Below are positions 37,043-43,960 of a stretch of 64,000 nucleotides of DNA, one piece after another. The number at the start of each line of letters is the position of its first letter. The first letter of the stretch is position 1. A model generated the notes under the pieces. That model searched no databases. It had not been told where the DNA came from and worked only from the letters and a program-made list of their open reading frames with translations. Location: NCBI GenBank assembly GCA_050246995.1, contig JBFWVA010000002.1, positions 310,001-374,000 of the forward strand, given 5' to 3'. Made by a program: the position numbers and the translations under genes. Origin of the DNA: SHVO01 sp050246995 (GTDB lineage: Bacteria; Pseudomonadota; Alphaproteobacteria; Rhodospirillales; Rhodospirillaceae).

Positions 37043-37804
37043 CTACCTTAGGAAGTTGACCATGTTGTTTTCGAGGAACTTCATGAACAGGAGCATCAGG
37101 GCCGGCAGGCTGACCATGAGTACGGCGACGCCGGCGACGATCTTACCCGGAACGGCGACGAAGAAAACATTGAGCTGAGGCGAAAGCCGCGCCAAAACGC
37201 CCGAGGTGATCTGGAACACCATCTCATAGACAATGAACGGCGCCGCAAGCCGCAAGCCCATGGCGAAAGCCTGATCGAGCAGGCGTGCGCCGAGCTGCAG
37301 CATATCGCCGGTAAAGAGCGGCGAATTAGGCACCATGAGCGTGTAGCTCTCAACGATGGCCTGCAGGATGAAGTGGTGGGTGCCGGTGATGAAAATCAGC
37401 GCCACCGCGATCAACGACAGGAAGCCGGTGATGATGCTAGTCTGTTCTTCGGTCACGGGGTCGTCGATCATGGCATTGGTGATGCCGACCGCGTTCGAGA
37501 TCATGAACGCGGCGAGTTCAAGCGCGGACATCACGATCTGGATCAACGCTCCCATGAACCCGCCGACCAGGGTTTCCGAGACAATCAGCCACGCCAACTC
37601 GGCGGCGCTTTCCGGCTGCGGCGGCAAGGTGCTCGCGACCAGCGGCAGAATGACCACGACGACGAGCATCGCGAGGATAAGGCGAATGCGCATCGGCACG
37701 TAAACCGCCGAGACGCCGGGCAGCATCAGGAACACGATGCCCAGGCGGGCAAAGACCAGCAGGAAGTGGAAAACGTTGATGGCGAGGTAGTCGTTGAGAG
37801 TCAC
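37043..37804 (-). CDS. fliR: Flagellar export protein FliR
   Basis: Core membrane component of the flagellar type III export gate. 253 residues, six or so hydrophobic segments, with the FliR-like MRIRLILAMLVVVVILP and the central SALELAAFMISNAVG region. It is followed by flhB 3 bp later. A 132-bp gap with two palindromes separates it from fliQ upstream, although all three are normally one operon. Confidence 0.95.
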   Translation of the reverse strand: MTLNDYLAINVFHFLLVFARLGIVFLMLPGVSAVYVPMRIRLILAMLVVVVILPLVASTLPPQPESAAELAWLIVSETLVGGFMGALIQIVMSALELAAFMISNAVGITNAMIDDPVTEEQTSIITGFLSLIAVALIFITGTHHFILQAIVESYTLMVPNSPLFTGDMLQLGARLLDQAFAMGLRLAAPFIVYEMVFQITSGVLARLSPQLNVFFVAVPGKIVAGVAVLMVSLPALMLLFMKFLENNMVNFLR

Positions 37805-37830
37805 GGCGTCCCCGCCCTTCTCCGCTTGTC

Positions 37831-37916
37831 ACCACCCGGCTTGTCCGGGTGGTCCATTTCTCATCTGCACGGCCCGCGTTCTCTGAACCATGGATCGCCC
37901 GGCTAAACCGGGCGAT
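37831..37916. repeat. Pair of extragenic palindromes in the fliQ-fliR gap
   Basis: ACCACCCGG-CTTGT-CCGGGTGGT (37831-37853) and ATCGCCCGG-CTAAA-CCGGGCGAT (37894-37916), both 9-bp stems with 5-nt loops, about 40 bp apart. The GATCGCCCGGCTAAACCGGGCGATGACA-type form (core quoted only) resembles dispersed REP-like palindromes of alphaproteobacteria. Neither has a T tract, so they are not simple terminators. Confidence 0.75.
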
Positions 37917-37936
37917 GACAGTGGAGTATTAGGCCT

Positions 37937-38203
37937 TCATCCCAGCTGGACGATCTTATCCATGATGCGCTGGGTGAATTCGGTGAGCTCGCGCAGCATC
38001 CAGGGCATGAAGATGACCATCGAGCCAAACACGGCGAGGATCTTCGGGATGAAGGTGAGCGTCATTTCCTGGATATGCGTGAGCGTCTGGAAGATCGAGA
38101 TGGCCAGACCGACCACCAGACCGACGAGTAGCATCGGGCCGGAAACCAGCAGCATCACCATCATCGCATCGCGCGCGATATCGAGGACTTCGGCCTCATT
38201 CAT
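37937..38203 (-). CDS. fliQ: Flagellar export protein FliQ
   Basis: 88-residue, two-helix component of the export gate. MNEAEVLDIARDAMMVMLLVSGPMLLVGLVVGL-type first helix and the LTHIQEMTLTFIPKI loop are diagnostic. Its start overlaps the fliE stop by one base. Confidence 0.95.
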   Translation of the reverse strand: MNEAEVLDIARDAMMVMLLVSGPMLLVGLVVGLAISIFQTLTHIQEMTLTFIPKILAVFGSMVIFMPWMLRELTEFTQRIMDKIVQLG

Positions 38204-38526
38204 TAGATAGGCATCCGCAGGATTTCTTGGTACGCGCTGAGCACCTTGTCACGCACCGCGACGACCGTTTCCAAGGTTTGCTGCGCGTTGGCGACAGCGG
38301 TGACGACGTCCTTCAGGTCCGCCTCGCCGCTGATCTGCTTCATGCTGAGCTCTTCCGCCTGGCGGCCGGTCTGCGCGGCGGATTGGAGTTGATCAGTGAC
38401 CATGTTCACAAATGAGTTTTCGCCGGAGGTGGCGGTGGAGGCTTTCGCGATGCCGCTGGCCGCGCCTTGCGCGATCTTGGCCGCTTCGCCATAGGCCTTT
38501 ACGGCCGAACCGAAATCAATCGCCAT
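38203..38526 (-). CDS. fliE: Flagellar hook-basal body protein FliE
   Basis: Junction protein between the MS ring and the rod. 107 residues. The C-terminal half (ADLKDVVTAVANAQQTLETVVAVRDKVLSAYQEILRMPI, shown by its D-V-x-A-x-x-x-A-x-x-x-L pattern) is the conserved FliE region. Ends one base into fliQ and starts 17 bp after flgC. Confidence 0.95.
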   Translation of the reverse strand: MAIDFGSAVKAYGEAAKIAQGAASGIAKASTATSGENSFVNMVTDQLQSAAQTGRQAEELSMKQISGEADLKDVVTAVANAQQTLETVVAVRDKVLSAYQEILRMPI

Positions 38527-38543
38527 GATGCGGCGCTCCTAAC

Positions 38544-38960
38544 CTAGCGAAGAAGATCGAGCGTCTTCGCGACCATTTGGCGCGAGGTCGCGATCACGTT
38601 CATGTTGGCTTCGTATGAACGCTGCGCTTCACGCATGTCCATCATTTCAATTAGCGGATTCACGTTCGGCTGAAGCACGTAGCCTTGCTCGTTCGCGCCC
38701 GGATGCGTTGGATCGTACTTGGAGGTGAGCGGCGAACGGTCGTTGTAGATGCGCTTCACTTTCACGGTATCGGCTTCCAGTTCGCGGTCGAGCTGATTGC
38801 GAAAGGTGACTACCTTGCGGCGATACGGCTCGCCGCCCGGGACTTCCGCGGTCGAATCCGCGTTCGCGAGGTTTTCCGAGATGACACGCAGACGCGTGGC
38901 TTGCGCCTTCATGCCCTTCGAGGCGATTTCAGAGCTTGCCGAGAGATCATCAACAGCCAT
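38544..38960 (-). CDS. flgC: Flagellar proximal rod protein FlgC
   Basis: Rod protein exported by the flagellar apparatus. 138 residues. The N-terminal ASKGMKAQATRLRVISENLANADS and the C-terminal YEANMNVIATSRQMVAKTLDLLR are the conserved paired helices of rod/hook proteins; P-G-G-E-P-Y-R-R-K follows the first helix as usual. Second gene of the flgB-flgC-fliE-fliQ-fliR-flhB transcript. Confidence 0.96.
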   Translation of the reverse strand: MAVDDLSASSEIASKGMKAQATRLRVISENLANADSTAEVPGGEPYRRKVVTFRNQLDRELEADTVKVKRIYNDRSPLTSKYDPTHPGANEQGYVLQPNVNPLIEMMDMREAQRSYEANMNVIATSRQMVAKTLDLLR

Positions 38961-38998
38961 GGCCTATTCTCCGCCTAATCCGTTAAGCGCCGCCGCTT

Positions 38999-39412
38999 CT
39001 AACCGCCGCTGCCTTTGACGGCGATGCGCATCATCTTCATGTGGGTCTGCATGAGCTGGACCGCGGTGTTGTAGTCACTGCGCGTTTCGCTGACTTTCTG
39101 CATCTGCTCTTCGACGATGACTTGGTTTCCGTCGGGCGATTGTTCGAAGGTCTTGCGGACCGAATTCTCGCGGAACGGTTCCTGCTCCGGGATGGTGCCC
39201 TTCAGGTGATGGGCGTCCGTGCGCGCCACCTTAACGCGCGGCTCCGTCTGGCCGCGCAGCACGTCCTTGAAATTGACCTGCTTCAAGTCATGCGGGCGGT
39301 AGTTCGGGGTGTCGGCGTTGGAGATGTTCTGCGCGAGCACCTTTTGGCGCTGGGCAGCCCAGTCCATGCGCGTCAGCGCCATCTTGAAGAGCTTGAGGTT
39401 GTTCAGGTCCAT
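38999..39412 (-). CDS. flgB: Flagellar proximal rod protein FlgB
   Basis: Rod protein, 137 residues from ATG 39412: MDLNNLKLFKMALTRMDW, then VLAQNISNADTPNYRPHDL (rod-family N-terminal motif), ending YNTAVQLMQTHMKMMRIAVKG. The upstream in-frame ATG at 39466 would add 18 residues not seen in FlgB and is rejected. First gene of the leftward flagellar transcript; its promoter lies in the divergent gap with a CtrA-type site. Confidence 0.95.
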   Translation of the reverse strand: MDLNNLKLFKMALTRMDWAAQRQKVLAQNISNADTPNYRPHDLKQVNFKDVLRGQTEPRVKVARTDAHHLKGTIPEQEPFRENSVRKTFEQSPDGNQVIVEEQMQKVSETRSDYNTAVQLMQTHMKMMRIAVKGSGG

Positions 39413-39480
39413 GCCCGGTCCCCGTCCTATTCGTACCCGGCAAAAATGACCTAGAGACCTTAACAACTGATGAATCTTCG

Positions 39481-39553
39481 TTAACTAAGTTAACTAATTG
39501 ATTTTACGTCATTTTGTTCAAATCCCGGTCCCCCGCGCTTAAGTGTTTATTAA
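39481..39553. promoter_or_regulatory. CtrA-type binding sites in the divergent flagellar promoter region
   Basis: TTAA-GTGTTTA-TTAA at 39539-39553 is an exact TTAA-N7-TTAA CtrA box. A second region, TTAACTAAGTTAAC (39481-39494), has two half-sites at non-standard spacing. The gap lies between flgB (leftward) and the fliO/fliP group (rightward), and cckA, the kinase that controls CtrA, is in the same locus. Confidence 0.65.
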
Positions 39554-39577
39554 GCCGGAAGGCAGATATTGCCGGGT

Positions 39578-39871
39578 ATGAGCGGAGAGCCCCCTAAAAC
39601 CATCGCCGTGGCCGTCGCCGAACAGGCCGACGGAACCACTCCGAAAATCACGGCGTCGGGACGGGGACACCTCGCGGAAAAGATTTTGGAGGTCGCGTTC
39701 GCGGCCGGTGTGAAGGTGCGCACCGATGCGGACCTCGTGCAGATCCTCGGCGCGGTCGAGGTCGATAGCGAGATCCCCACGGAAGCCTTCGTCGCCGTCG
39801 CCGAGGTCCTGACCTACGTATACCGGGTGAATTCCGAAACGGCGCCCGAGTTCAACTGGAGCAAGTCATGA
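39578..39871 (+). CDS. Stand-alone FlhB C-terminal-domain protein
   Basis: 97 residues. AVEVDSEIPTEAFVAVAEVLTYVYRVN matches the end of FlhB (AVEVDQEIPAEHYKAVAEVIGYVMRLK) almost residue by residue, and the preceding helix also aligns. It lacks the four membrane helices and the NPTH cleavage site. Such small FlhB-like proteins (sometimes called FhlB/FlhX) can replace the cleaved C-terminal fragment. The ATG at 39578 was chosen; an in-frame TTG lies 9 bases upstream. Overlaps the next gene by ATGA. Confidence 0.85.
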   Translation: MSGEPPKTIAVAVAEQADGTTPKITASGRGHLAEKILEVAFAAGVKVRTDADLVQILGAVEVDSEIPTEAFVAVAEVLTYVYRVNSETAPEFNWSKS

Positions 39872-40227
39872 CCGACGCTGGGACGAACGCGCCTACCGAC
39901 CTTGAGACGGTGAAAGCCGAACTCGTGAAGGTGGACTCGCTGATCGGCACGGCGATCCGTCTTCTCGGCGAAGGCCGGGTGGTGGAATTGACCGCGCTGG
40001 AGGCCCGGTGCCGCCAAGTATGCGATGCCGCCCTCGCCCTTGAAGGCGACGACCGCAAGGCCCTGGTGCCGGCGATGGAAGCGCTGCTGAACGGTCTCGA
40101 CAAACTGACCGGCGATCTCAACGAAAAGTTCGGCGACCTGCCGACCCTGACCAGCACGATCGGCGCGGACGCCGCTTCGAGCGCCTACGGACAGGCCCTG
40201 AAACACCTCGTCACCGAAAACCGCTAG
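39868..40227 (+). CDS. Unknown protein in the fliO-fliP operon
   Basis: 119 residues, mostly helical and acidic, with no signal peptide or membrane segment. LETVKAELVKVDSLIGTAIRLLGEGRVVELTALEARCRQVCDAA reads as paired amphipathic helices. Size, helix content and position would fit a flagellar export chaperone of the FliT/FlgN kind, but no specific similarity is recognised. It is coupled to the FlhB-tail gene by an ATGA overlap and is 6 bp from the FliO-like gene. Confidence 0.7.
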   Translation: MTDAGTNAPTDLETVKAELVKVDSLIGTAIRLLGEGRVVELTALEARCRQVCDAALALEGDDRKALVPAMEALLNGLDKLTGDLNEKFGDLPTLTSTIGADAASSAYGQALKHLVTENR

Positions 40228-40233
40228 CACTCC

Positions 40234-40596
40234 ATGGATTTCGCCCTCTACCTCAAGGCCTTTCTGGGCCTCGCGCTTGTCATCGGGCTGATTCTGGGCC
40301 TGTCGGCGGGCTTGAAGCGCCTCGGGATCGGCGATGGCTTGCGCGGCCCGCTCGGACGCAAACGCCGCCTCGCCACGGTGGAGGCCGTGATGATCGATGG
40401 CCGGCATAAGGCGGTCCTCCTGCGCCGGGACGATGTCGAGCACTTGGTGCTGATTGGACCGAACACCAGCCAGGTGATCGAGCACGGTATTCCCGCGCCG
40501 GCGACCCCGCCCGCCGCGCCAACAGAAACGCCGCCGGGCGGCCCGGCTTCGAACGAGGCTGGTGCGAGCCGCTTCAGCCAATGGATGAAACAATGA
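40234..40596 (+). CDS. fliO: FliO-like flagellar biosynthesis protein
   Basis: 120 residues: one N-terminal membrane helix (LYLKAFLGLALVIGLILGL), a basic stretch (GRKRRLATVEAVMIDGRHKAVLLRRDDVEHLVLIGP) typical of FliO/FliZ cytoplasmic domains, and a Pro-rich tail ending in SRFSQWMKQ. FliO helps assemble the FliP ring. Its stop overlaps the fliP start by ATGA. Confidence 0.85.
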   Translation: MDFALYLKAFLGLALVIGLILGLSAGLKRLGIGDGLRGPLGRKRRLATVEAVMIDGRHKAVLLRRDDVEHLVLIGPNTSQVIEHGIPAPATPPAAPTETPPGGPASNEAGASRFSQWMKQ

Positions 40597-41366
40597 GCCG
40601 CGACAAGAAATTCAACCGCGCCCTTATCGGCGCCCTGATCGCGGGATTCGCGGCGCTGGTGTTCGCGGCGCCGGCCTTCGCGCAAGGCTTCTCGATCGAC
40701 CTCGGCGCCACCGACGCGACGGGCCCGAACTCGACCACGGGCCGCATCATCCAACTCCTCCTGCTGATGACGGTGCTGAGCATCGCTCCGGCAATCCTGA
40801 TGATGGTCACATGCTTCACGCGCGTGGTGATCGTGCTGTCGATCCTGCGCCGCGCGCTGGGCACCAACACCACGCCGCCGAACGTCGTGATGATGTCGCT
40901 GGCGATCTTCATCACCGTGTTCGTGATGGCGCCGACGTTCCAGGCTTCCTGGGATACGGGCGTGAAACCGCTGATCGACGGACAGATCAACGAACAGGAA
41001 GCGTTCACGCGCGGCACCCAGCCGTTCCACCAATTCATGATGAAACATGTGCGCGAGAAGGACCTCTCCCTGTTCATGAACATGGCGAACGTGCCGCAGG
41101 TCGCCACACCCGAAGAAACCCCGCTGCAGGCCCTTATCCCGGCTTTCATGATCTCGGAGCTGCGCCGCTCCTTCGAGATCGGGTTTCTGATCTACGTGCC
41201 CTTCATCATCATCGACATGGTCATCGCCTCGGTCCTGATGTCGATGGGGATGATGATGCTGCCACCCATGATGCTGTCGCTACCGTTCAAGCTGATTTTC
41301 TTCGTGCTGGTGGACGGCTGGTATCTGCTGGTGGGGAGTTTGGTGCAGAGCTTCTCCGGCGGGTAG
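40593..41366 (+). CDS. fliP: Flagellar export protein FliP
   Basis: Export-gate pore protein, 257 residues: a cleavable signal sequence (ALIGALIAGFAALVFAAPAFA), then LLLMTVLSIAPAILMMVTCFTRVVIVLSILRRALG-type first helix, the large periplasmic loop, and FEIGFLIYVPFIIIDMVIASVLMSMGMMMLPP. Only short cores are quoted; all match the family. The ATG at 40593 (ATGA overlap with fliO) is preferred to the ATG at 40581. Last flagellar gene before the repeat-bearing gap. Confidence 0.96.
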   Translation: MSRDKKFNRALIGALIAGFAALVFAAPAFAQGFSIDLGATDATGPNSTTGRIIQLLLLMTVLSIAPAILMMVTCFTRVVIVLSILRRALGTNTTPPNVVMMSLAIFITVFVMAPTFQASWDTGVKPLIDGQINEQEAFTRGTQPFHQFMMKHVREKDLSLFMNMANVPQVATPEETPLQALIPAFMISELRRSFEIGFLIYVPFIIIDMVIASVLMSMGMMMLPPMMLSLPFKLIFFVLVDGWYLLVGSLVQSFSGG

Positions 41367-41411
41367 CATTGCGTCACTCGCATACGTCGCCCACATTACA
41401 ACATACCTGCG

Positions 41412-41513
41412 GGCGACATGGGCGACAGGCGACATCTTCCGAATTCCGTTTGCGCCGGAATGACTTCGCTGAAAAATCGCGCCGGGCGACATCTGGGCGA
41501 CATGAGGCGACAT
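41412..41513. repeat. Cluster of GGCGACAT direct repeats
   Basis: GGCGACAT at 41412, 41428, 41485, 41496 and 41506, with GGCGACAG at 41421. Two blocks share the order GGGCGACAT-n-GGGCGACA-n-GGCGACATCTT, so one block probably duplicated from the other. Confidence 0.8.
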
Positions 41514-41699
41514 CTTTTGATTTTTGAGCCTAAAACGGTCTTAGCCATGCGCTTTAAGCAAGCGCGTGTGCAAACGCATTTGCGTGCCTTCCTTTGATTC
41601 ACGATGTCAAACAGCGTGCGCACGCAAAACCGCGCGCGAATCGCATTATGATGCGCCACAGCGATATTTTTTGGCCAGCGATATTGACTGGGGCTGCAA

Positions 41700-41944
41700 A
41701 TTTAATGATTCAAAAAATCGGTTTTGTGCTTCGAACGAGTCGGGCGTTGTTCACGTCCGTCGCGATCCGTCTTGCGGAGGCCCTGCGCATCGCCCTGCAA
41801 GACGCACCCAATAACGGGACTGTGCTCTATGCCCGCGCGCAGGCGTCAAAAGCCGCGGGCGATATCGCCGCCGCGCCGCAGTATACGACGCTGTTCAAGA
41901 AAGCCTGGGTGGGCGAAGCGCCGCCCGATTTGGGGCGGATTTAA
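41700..41944 (+). pseudogene. Remnant of a TPR protein C-terminus
   Basis: The translated tail APNNGTVLYARAQASKAAGD followed by FKKAWVGEAPPDLGRI has the look of the last repeat and end of a tetratricopeptide protein (A-P-x-x-G-x-x-L-Y-x-x-A-Q-A, then F-x-x-A-W). The sequence before it does not continue as TPR and has no plausible start, so this is read as a truncated leftover. Confidence 0.4.
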
Positions 41945-41950
41945 ACGTCC

Positions 41951-42061
41951 CTACGCCAAATAAGACTTCGGCGGTTCGGCCGGCGGGCGAGCCTGTGAGA
42001 TGACGTTCGCGACGATGAGGGCCGCGCATCCGATAATAAGGATCAAGAAAAGGCTGAACAT
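41951..42061 (-). CDS. 36-residue single-helix membrane protein
   Basis: Small frame: MFSLFLILIIGCAALIVANV, then a polar Pro-rich tail (SQARPPAEPPKSYLA). AGGA lies about 5 nt before the ATG. The product would be a lone membrane helix with a short soluble tail. Not recognised. It lies between the chemotaxis and flagellar groups, 73 bp downstream of the coiled-coil gene on the same strand, so it may be the last gene of the chemotaxis transcript. Confidence 0.45.
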   Translation of the reverse strand: MFSLFLILIIGCAALIVANVISQARPPAEPPKSYLA

Positions 42062-42134
42062 TCTGTCCTGCTTTATGGCTCCCAGAGATGGAGCCCCACC
42101 CTCGAGGTCTTAGCGGCGGGTTGTTAAAGAAGGG

Positions 42135-43097
42135 TTACTTCGACAGCATGCTCTTGGCGGTGGCGAACTTATTGGCGAGCAGGCGGTAAGTATCGCCCAG
42201 AAGGCGATCCATATGCATGGATTTGCGGATGGGGATTTCGTCCCAGCGGGCAAGCAGTGCGTCCCATTCCCGGGTGATGAAGTGGAGCTCGTCGCGGACG
42301 CGGCGGATGAAATTGACCTGACGTTCGCGTGACTTGAGGGCGCCGATGACTTCCCCGGTCTGCGCGTCGATTTCAGCGAAATGCTTGTCGTAGAAAGTGC
42401 AGGCCTTGTGATGCAGGGCAACCATGCGCTGGATTTCCTGCTTGAGGCGCGAATCGCTGGTGTACTCGCCGATCAGTTTGTTGAACTTTTCCTTGAGGGC
42501 GCCGATTTTCGCGAAGCGATCACGCAGGGCTTCGATGTAAGCGAGTTCATGCGAGAGCTGCTCGATCTCGAGCAATACGCTTTCATAGTCCTTCTTATCG
42601 CGCCCCAGAGCCACGGCGGCGGCCTCGAAGGCTTCGCGCAGTTGGGTCTTGTTCTCGATCATGCCAATGAAGTTGGAGATTTCCTCGCTGTTGGTGATCA
42701 CGAGTTCCTTGCCCGAGAGCCAGGAGAGGAGCTGCACCTGAAGGCGGTTCTGCGCGGTTTGGCGATGTTTGCTCGAGACGGACCAGGATGCCTTGCCATC
42801 TATAAGCTCATTTGGGATCGCATCGCCGGGGCGGATCTCCTCGACATACTTGAGACCACGCACGGCCGTGGTCATGAGGCGTGCGTCCTCGGAGTCGCGC
42901 TGGACGTGGAACTCCTCCATCAGCGTGTTCACGGACATCGAGGCCTGAAGGCCGCCGATAGTGACGAAGAAGCGCGGCTCCTGCGCCGGACCGACCAAAG
43001 CGAAACGAGCCCCCGTGATCTGGAACACCTTGCTGGTGAACTTGAAATGCGTTGTGCCGGTATCGAGCGAGGGCGGCATTTTGAGGGCTGCGGTCAC
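42135..43097 (-). CDS. Unknown coiled-coil protein of the chemotaxis cluster
   Basis: 320 residues, soluble. The first 130 form a mixed alpha/beta part (FKFTSKVFQITGARFALVGPAQEPRFFVTIGG at the start, here only located). The last 190 are almost all helix with heptads (residues about 150-300) containing YESVLLEIEQLSHELAYIEAL. No known domain is recognised. It starts 11 bp after cheR and is probably translated from the same mRNA, so a role in receptor-array assembly or signalling is a fair guess but not shown. Confidence 0.8.
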   Translation of the reverse strand: MTAALKMPPSLDTGTTHFKFTSKVFQITGARFALVGPAQEPRFFVTIGGLQASMSVNTLMEEFHVQRDSEDARLMTTAVRGLKYVEEIRPGDAIPNELIDGKASWSVSSKHRQTAQNRLQVQLLSWLSGKELVITNSEEISNFIGMIENKTQLREAFEAAAVALGRDKKDYESVLLEIEQLSHELAYIEALRDRFAKIGALKEKFNKLIGEYTSDSRLKQEIQRMVALHHKACTFYDKHFAEIDAQTGEVIGALKSRERQVNFIRRVRDELHFITREWDALLARWDEIPIRKSMHMDRLLGDTYRLLANKFATAKSMLSK

Positions 43098-43108
43098 GGA
43101 CGTTCTCC

Positions 43109-43960
43109 TTAAGCGGCGGCTTTTGTGACCACGGTGGCCGCGGCGGCAGCCGCCTTATGGACGTACACACCGCGCAGGCCGGCGCCCGGCGCGAAGGCTT
43201 CGGTGATGCCGAACACGGTTTCGGCGCCGCCGAGGAAAAGGGATGCGTCGGGCGCCATATGGCGGGCGAGACGCTCGAGCACGGCCTTCTTGGTGGGCGG
43301 GTCGAAGTAGATGAGCACGTTGCGGCAGAACACGACGTCGAACTGGCCGAGACCGGCATCTGCGTTGAGAAGGTTGTATTCGCGGAAATTCACCATGCGG
43401 CGGATTTCAGGCTTCAGAGTCCAGGCGTCGGGGCCCGTCTGCGTGAAGTATTTGACCATCAGTTTGATGGGCAGGCCGCGTTGGACTTCGAACTTGGTGT
43501 ATACGCCGCTGGCGGCGCGCTGCAGCACCTGGGAGTCGAGATCGGTGGCGACGATGTCGAGCGTATAGTCCTTGAGGCCCATCTCCTGGAACAGCATCGC
43601 GATGGAGTAAGGCTCCTGCCCGGTCGATGCGGCGGCGCAGAGAATGCGCAGGCGCTTACCGGCGGCGCGGCGCTGCACGAGTCCTGGGAAGATATGGTTC
43701 TTGAGCGCCTCGAACGGTGTGCCGTCGCGAAAGAAAGAAGTCTCGTTCGTCGTCATCGCTTCGATGACGTCTTTCTTCAACGGGGCCGGCGGCGCCAACT
43801 TGAGGCGGTCGATCACGGCGGCGACGGTCTTGAGGCCATGTTTGTTCGCGACCGGCGTGAGACGCGAGTCAACGAGATACGCTTTTTCCGCCGCGATGAT
43901 GATGCCGGTTTCCGTTTTGAGAAAAGAGGCGAGGAATTGAAGATCGGCTTGTTCGGTCAC
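43109..43960 (-). CDS. cheR: Chemotaxis protein methyltransferase CheR
   Basis: SAM-dependent enzyme that methylates receptor glutamates. 283 residues: N-terminal helical domain, then TTNETSFFRDGTPFEAL, the SAM site ILCAAASTGQEPYSIAM, DIVATDLDSQVL, and VVFCRNVLIYFDPPTK. The GTG at 43960 overlaps the cheB stop (GTGA) and is preceded by GGAAGGA; the longer frame upstream is antisense-like noise within cheB. The C-terminus adds an Ala-rich tail. Confidence 0.94.
   Translation of the reverse strand: MTEQADLQFLASFLKTETGIIIAAEKAYLVDSRLTPVANKHGLKTVAAVIDRLKLAPPAPLKKDVIEAMTTNETSFFRDGTPFEALKNHIFPGLVQRRAAGKRLRILCAAASTGQEPYSIAMLFQEMGLKDYTLDIVATDLDSQVLQRAASGVYTKFEVQRGLPIKLMVKYFTQTGPDAWTLKPEIRRMVNFREYNLLNADAGLGQFDVVFCRNVLIYFDPPTKKAVLERLARHMAPDASLFLGGAETVFGITEAFAPGAGLRGVYVHKAAAAAATVVTKAAA

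Larger units (their letters stand above)
41367..41950. other. Gap after fliP: GGCGACAT repeats and gene debris
   Basis: Five copies of GGCGACAT and one GGCGACAG lie between 41412 and 41513 in two clusters. The rest has lower coding quality and holds a decayed TPR fragment. No intact gene is seen until the small membrane protein at 41951. Confidence 0.6.
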
